Assembly (NCBI GenBank): GCA_903832395.1
Contig: CAILBF010000069.1
Span: forward strand, 1 to 14,389
Source: an uncultured Actinomycetes bacterium
GTDB lineage: Bacteria > Actinomycetota > Actinomycetes > Nanopelagicales > Nanopelagicaceae
Direction of reading: 5' to 3'
Length of the DNA stretch: 14,389 nt
Shown: positions 13,260 through 14,389 of the stretch, one piece after another
How the letters are laid out: every line of letters begins with the position of its first letter
Numbering within the stretch: position 1 is the first letter of the stretch
Program-made: the position numbers and the translations under genes
The notes under the pieces: generated by a model
The model's database searches: none
Told to the model about the DNA's origin: nothing
Seen by the model: only the letters and a program-made list of their open reading frames with translations

Positions 13260-14389
13260 ATGTTAAGAAGCCACGAAGCAGGCTCGTTACGTAAAACCGA
13301 TGTAGGCACGACCGTCACTCTGGCTGGCTGGGTATCTCGCCGCCGTGATCATGGTGGGGTTGCCTTCATCGATCTTCGCGATGCTTCTGGCTCAGTTCAA
13401 GTTGTTATTCGTGACGAGAAGATCGCTGCGATGCTGCGCGCCGAATGGTGTTTGGCAATTACGGGTGAGGTCACGTTACGCCCAGCTGGAAATGAGAATT
13501 CGAATATTCCAACGGGAGAAATCGAAATCATGGGCGACGCAATCGTTGTTTTGAGCGAATCGGCACCTCTGCCTTTCCCAATCGATAGCGGTAATGATTC
13601 AGATATCGGCGAAGAAGTTCGATTGAAGTATCGCTATTTAGATCTGCGCCGTGAGAAGCCCGCTGCAAATCTGCGTCTTCGCTCCAAAGTGACATCGACT
13701 ATTCGTCGCGTTATGGAGGATGAAGATTTCCTTGAGATTGAAACACCTTACTTAACGCGATCCACGCCAGAGGGTGCTCGAGACTTCTTAGTGCCAGTTC
13801 GCTTGCAGCCAGGTAGTTGGTATGCCCTTCCACAGTCGCCACAACTTTTCAAGCAATTGTTAATGGTTGCTGGAATGGAAAAGTATTATCAAATTGCTCG
13901 CTGTTTCCGTGATGAGGATTTTCGCGCGGATCGTCAGCCAGAGTTCACGCAATTAGATATTGAAATGTCGTTTATCGATCAAGAGGATATCTTGGCGATT
14001 GCTGAAAAGATCGTAGCCAAGATTTGGAAAGAGGCAGTTGGTTACACAATTCCGCTCCCATTGCAGCGAATGACATATGCCGATGCAATGTCACGATTTG
14101 GCTCAGATAAACCGGATTTACGTTTTTCTAACGAGCTTTCCGAGCAGACCGCTTACTTTGCAGATACAACTTTTAGAGTTTTCCAAGCACCCTATGTTGG
14201 GGCAGTTGTCATGCCAGGGGGAGCGGCATCACCTCGTCGCGAGTTAGATGCCTGGCAGGATTGGGCTAAAGCACGTGGTGCTAAAGGTCTTGCCTACATT
14301 CTGATAAACGATGACGGCACTTTGGGTGGACCTGTTGCAAAAAATTTGAGCGAGAGTGAGTGCGCAGGAATTGCCGCATCAACTGGCGC
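13260..14389 (+). CDS. aspS: Aspartyl-tRNA synthetase, 3' truncated by the window edge
   Basis: AspRS is a class II synthetase. 376 codons of about 590 are present. The N-terminal OB-fold anticodon-binding domain (about 1-105) contains TLAGWVSRRRDHGGVAFIDLRD (20-41); the catalytic core follows with RYLDLRR (125-131), the block YALPQSPQLFKQLL (188-201), motif 2 around FRDEDFRADRQPEFTQ (216-231), and MTYADAMSRFGSDKPDLRF (271-289). The bacterial GAD insertion begins near 295 and runs off the end; motif 3 lies outside. His31 in RRRDHGG and Gly77 in RPAGNEN match residues reported for non-discriminating AspRS, which also charges tRNA-Asn for amidation by GatCAB. The ATG follows the hisS stop by 20 bases with no Shine-Dalgarno sequence. 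The reading frame is open to the last base. Confidence 0.96.
   Translation, partial: MLRSHEAGSLRKTDVGTTVTLAGWVSRRRDHGGVAFIDLRDASGSVQVVIRDEKIAAMLRAEWCLAITGEVTLRPAGNENSNIPTGEIEIMGDAIVVLSESAPLPFPIDSGNDSDIGEEVRLKYRYLDLRREKPAANLRLRSKVTSTIRRVMEDEDFLEIETPYLTRSTPEGARDFLVPVRLQPGSWYALPQSPQLFKQLLMVAGMEKYYQIARCFRDEDFRADRQPEFTQLDIEMSFIDQEDILAIAEKIVAKIWKEAVGYTIPLPLQRMTYADAMSRFGSDKPDLRFSNELSEQTAYFADTTFRVFQAPYVGAVVMPGGAASPRRELDAWQDWAKARGAKGLAYILINDDGTLGGPVAKNLSESECAGIAASTG

Noticed and set aside
1..14389. An undescribed defence, mobile or secondary-metabolite system
   Set aside because: Every gene except the DUF3048 and DUF349 proteins belongs to a well-known housekeeping family in a conserved order; no repeats, integrases, toxins or unusual composition were seen.

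Overview
The window is a stretch of conserved chromosomal housekeeping genes from an actinobacterium (Actinomycetota). The gene order DUF3048 protein - pdxS - pdxT - yebC - ruvC - ruvA - ruvB - secD - secF - rel - DUF349 protein - MBL hydrolase - hisS - aspS follows the order I know from Streptomyces and Mycobacterium. By eye the base composition is only moderate (roughly mid to high 40s percent GC). The gaps are very small and several usual neighbours (yajC, apt, a peptidyl-prolyl isomerase) are missing. This fits a low-GC, streamlined lineage such as the freshwater acI / Nanopelagicales group, but the assignment is an inference from order and composition, not a search result.

Layout: 1-501 is the 3' end of a DUF3048 (YerB-like) protein. 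540-2036 is pdxST, the DXP-independent pyridoxal phosphate synthase. 2070-2822 is yebC. A strong 28-bp palindrome at 2828-2855 separates it from ruvCAB (2879-5063), the Holliday-junction branch migration and resolution machine. 5075-7675 is secDF, the export motor, with a convincing promoter whose start point would fall on the secD ATG. 7684-9846 is a bifunctional Rel (ppGpp synthetase/hydrolase) with a TTG start. All of these are on the + strand.

The only minus-strand gene is the DUF349 protein (9848-11146), which meets rel tail to tail with a single base between the stop codons. The 178-bp divergent gap 11147-11324 is the largest non-coding stretch and carries two small inverted repeats and a possible promoter. 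From there the + strand continues with an MBL-fold hydrolase (11325-11987), hisS (11987-13239) and aspS (13260 to the window edge). hisS is broken by a 2-base AT duplication near 12266-12269. Both halves are otherwise well conserved, so a sequencing or assembly error or a very recent mutation is likely.

The genes cover cofactor synthesis, recombination repair, protein export, the stringent response and tRNA charging. I see no mobile element, CRISPR array, phage gene, tRNA or rRNA, and no evidence of an undescribed multi-gene system. The points worth a second look are the hisS frameshift, the yebC/ruvC palindrome, the leaderless-type secD promoter, the inverted repeat over the two convergent stop codons, the missing yajC/apt/ppi genes, and AspRS residues that predict a non-discriminating enzyme.
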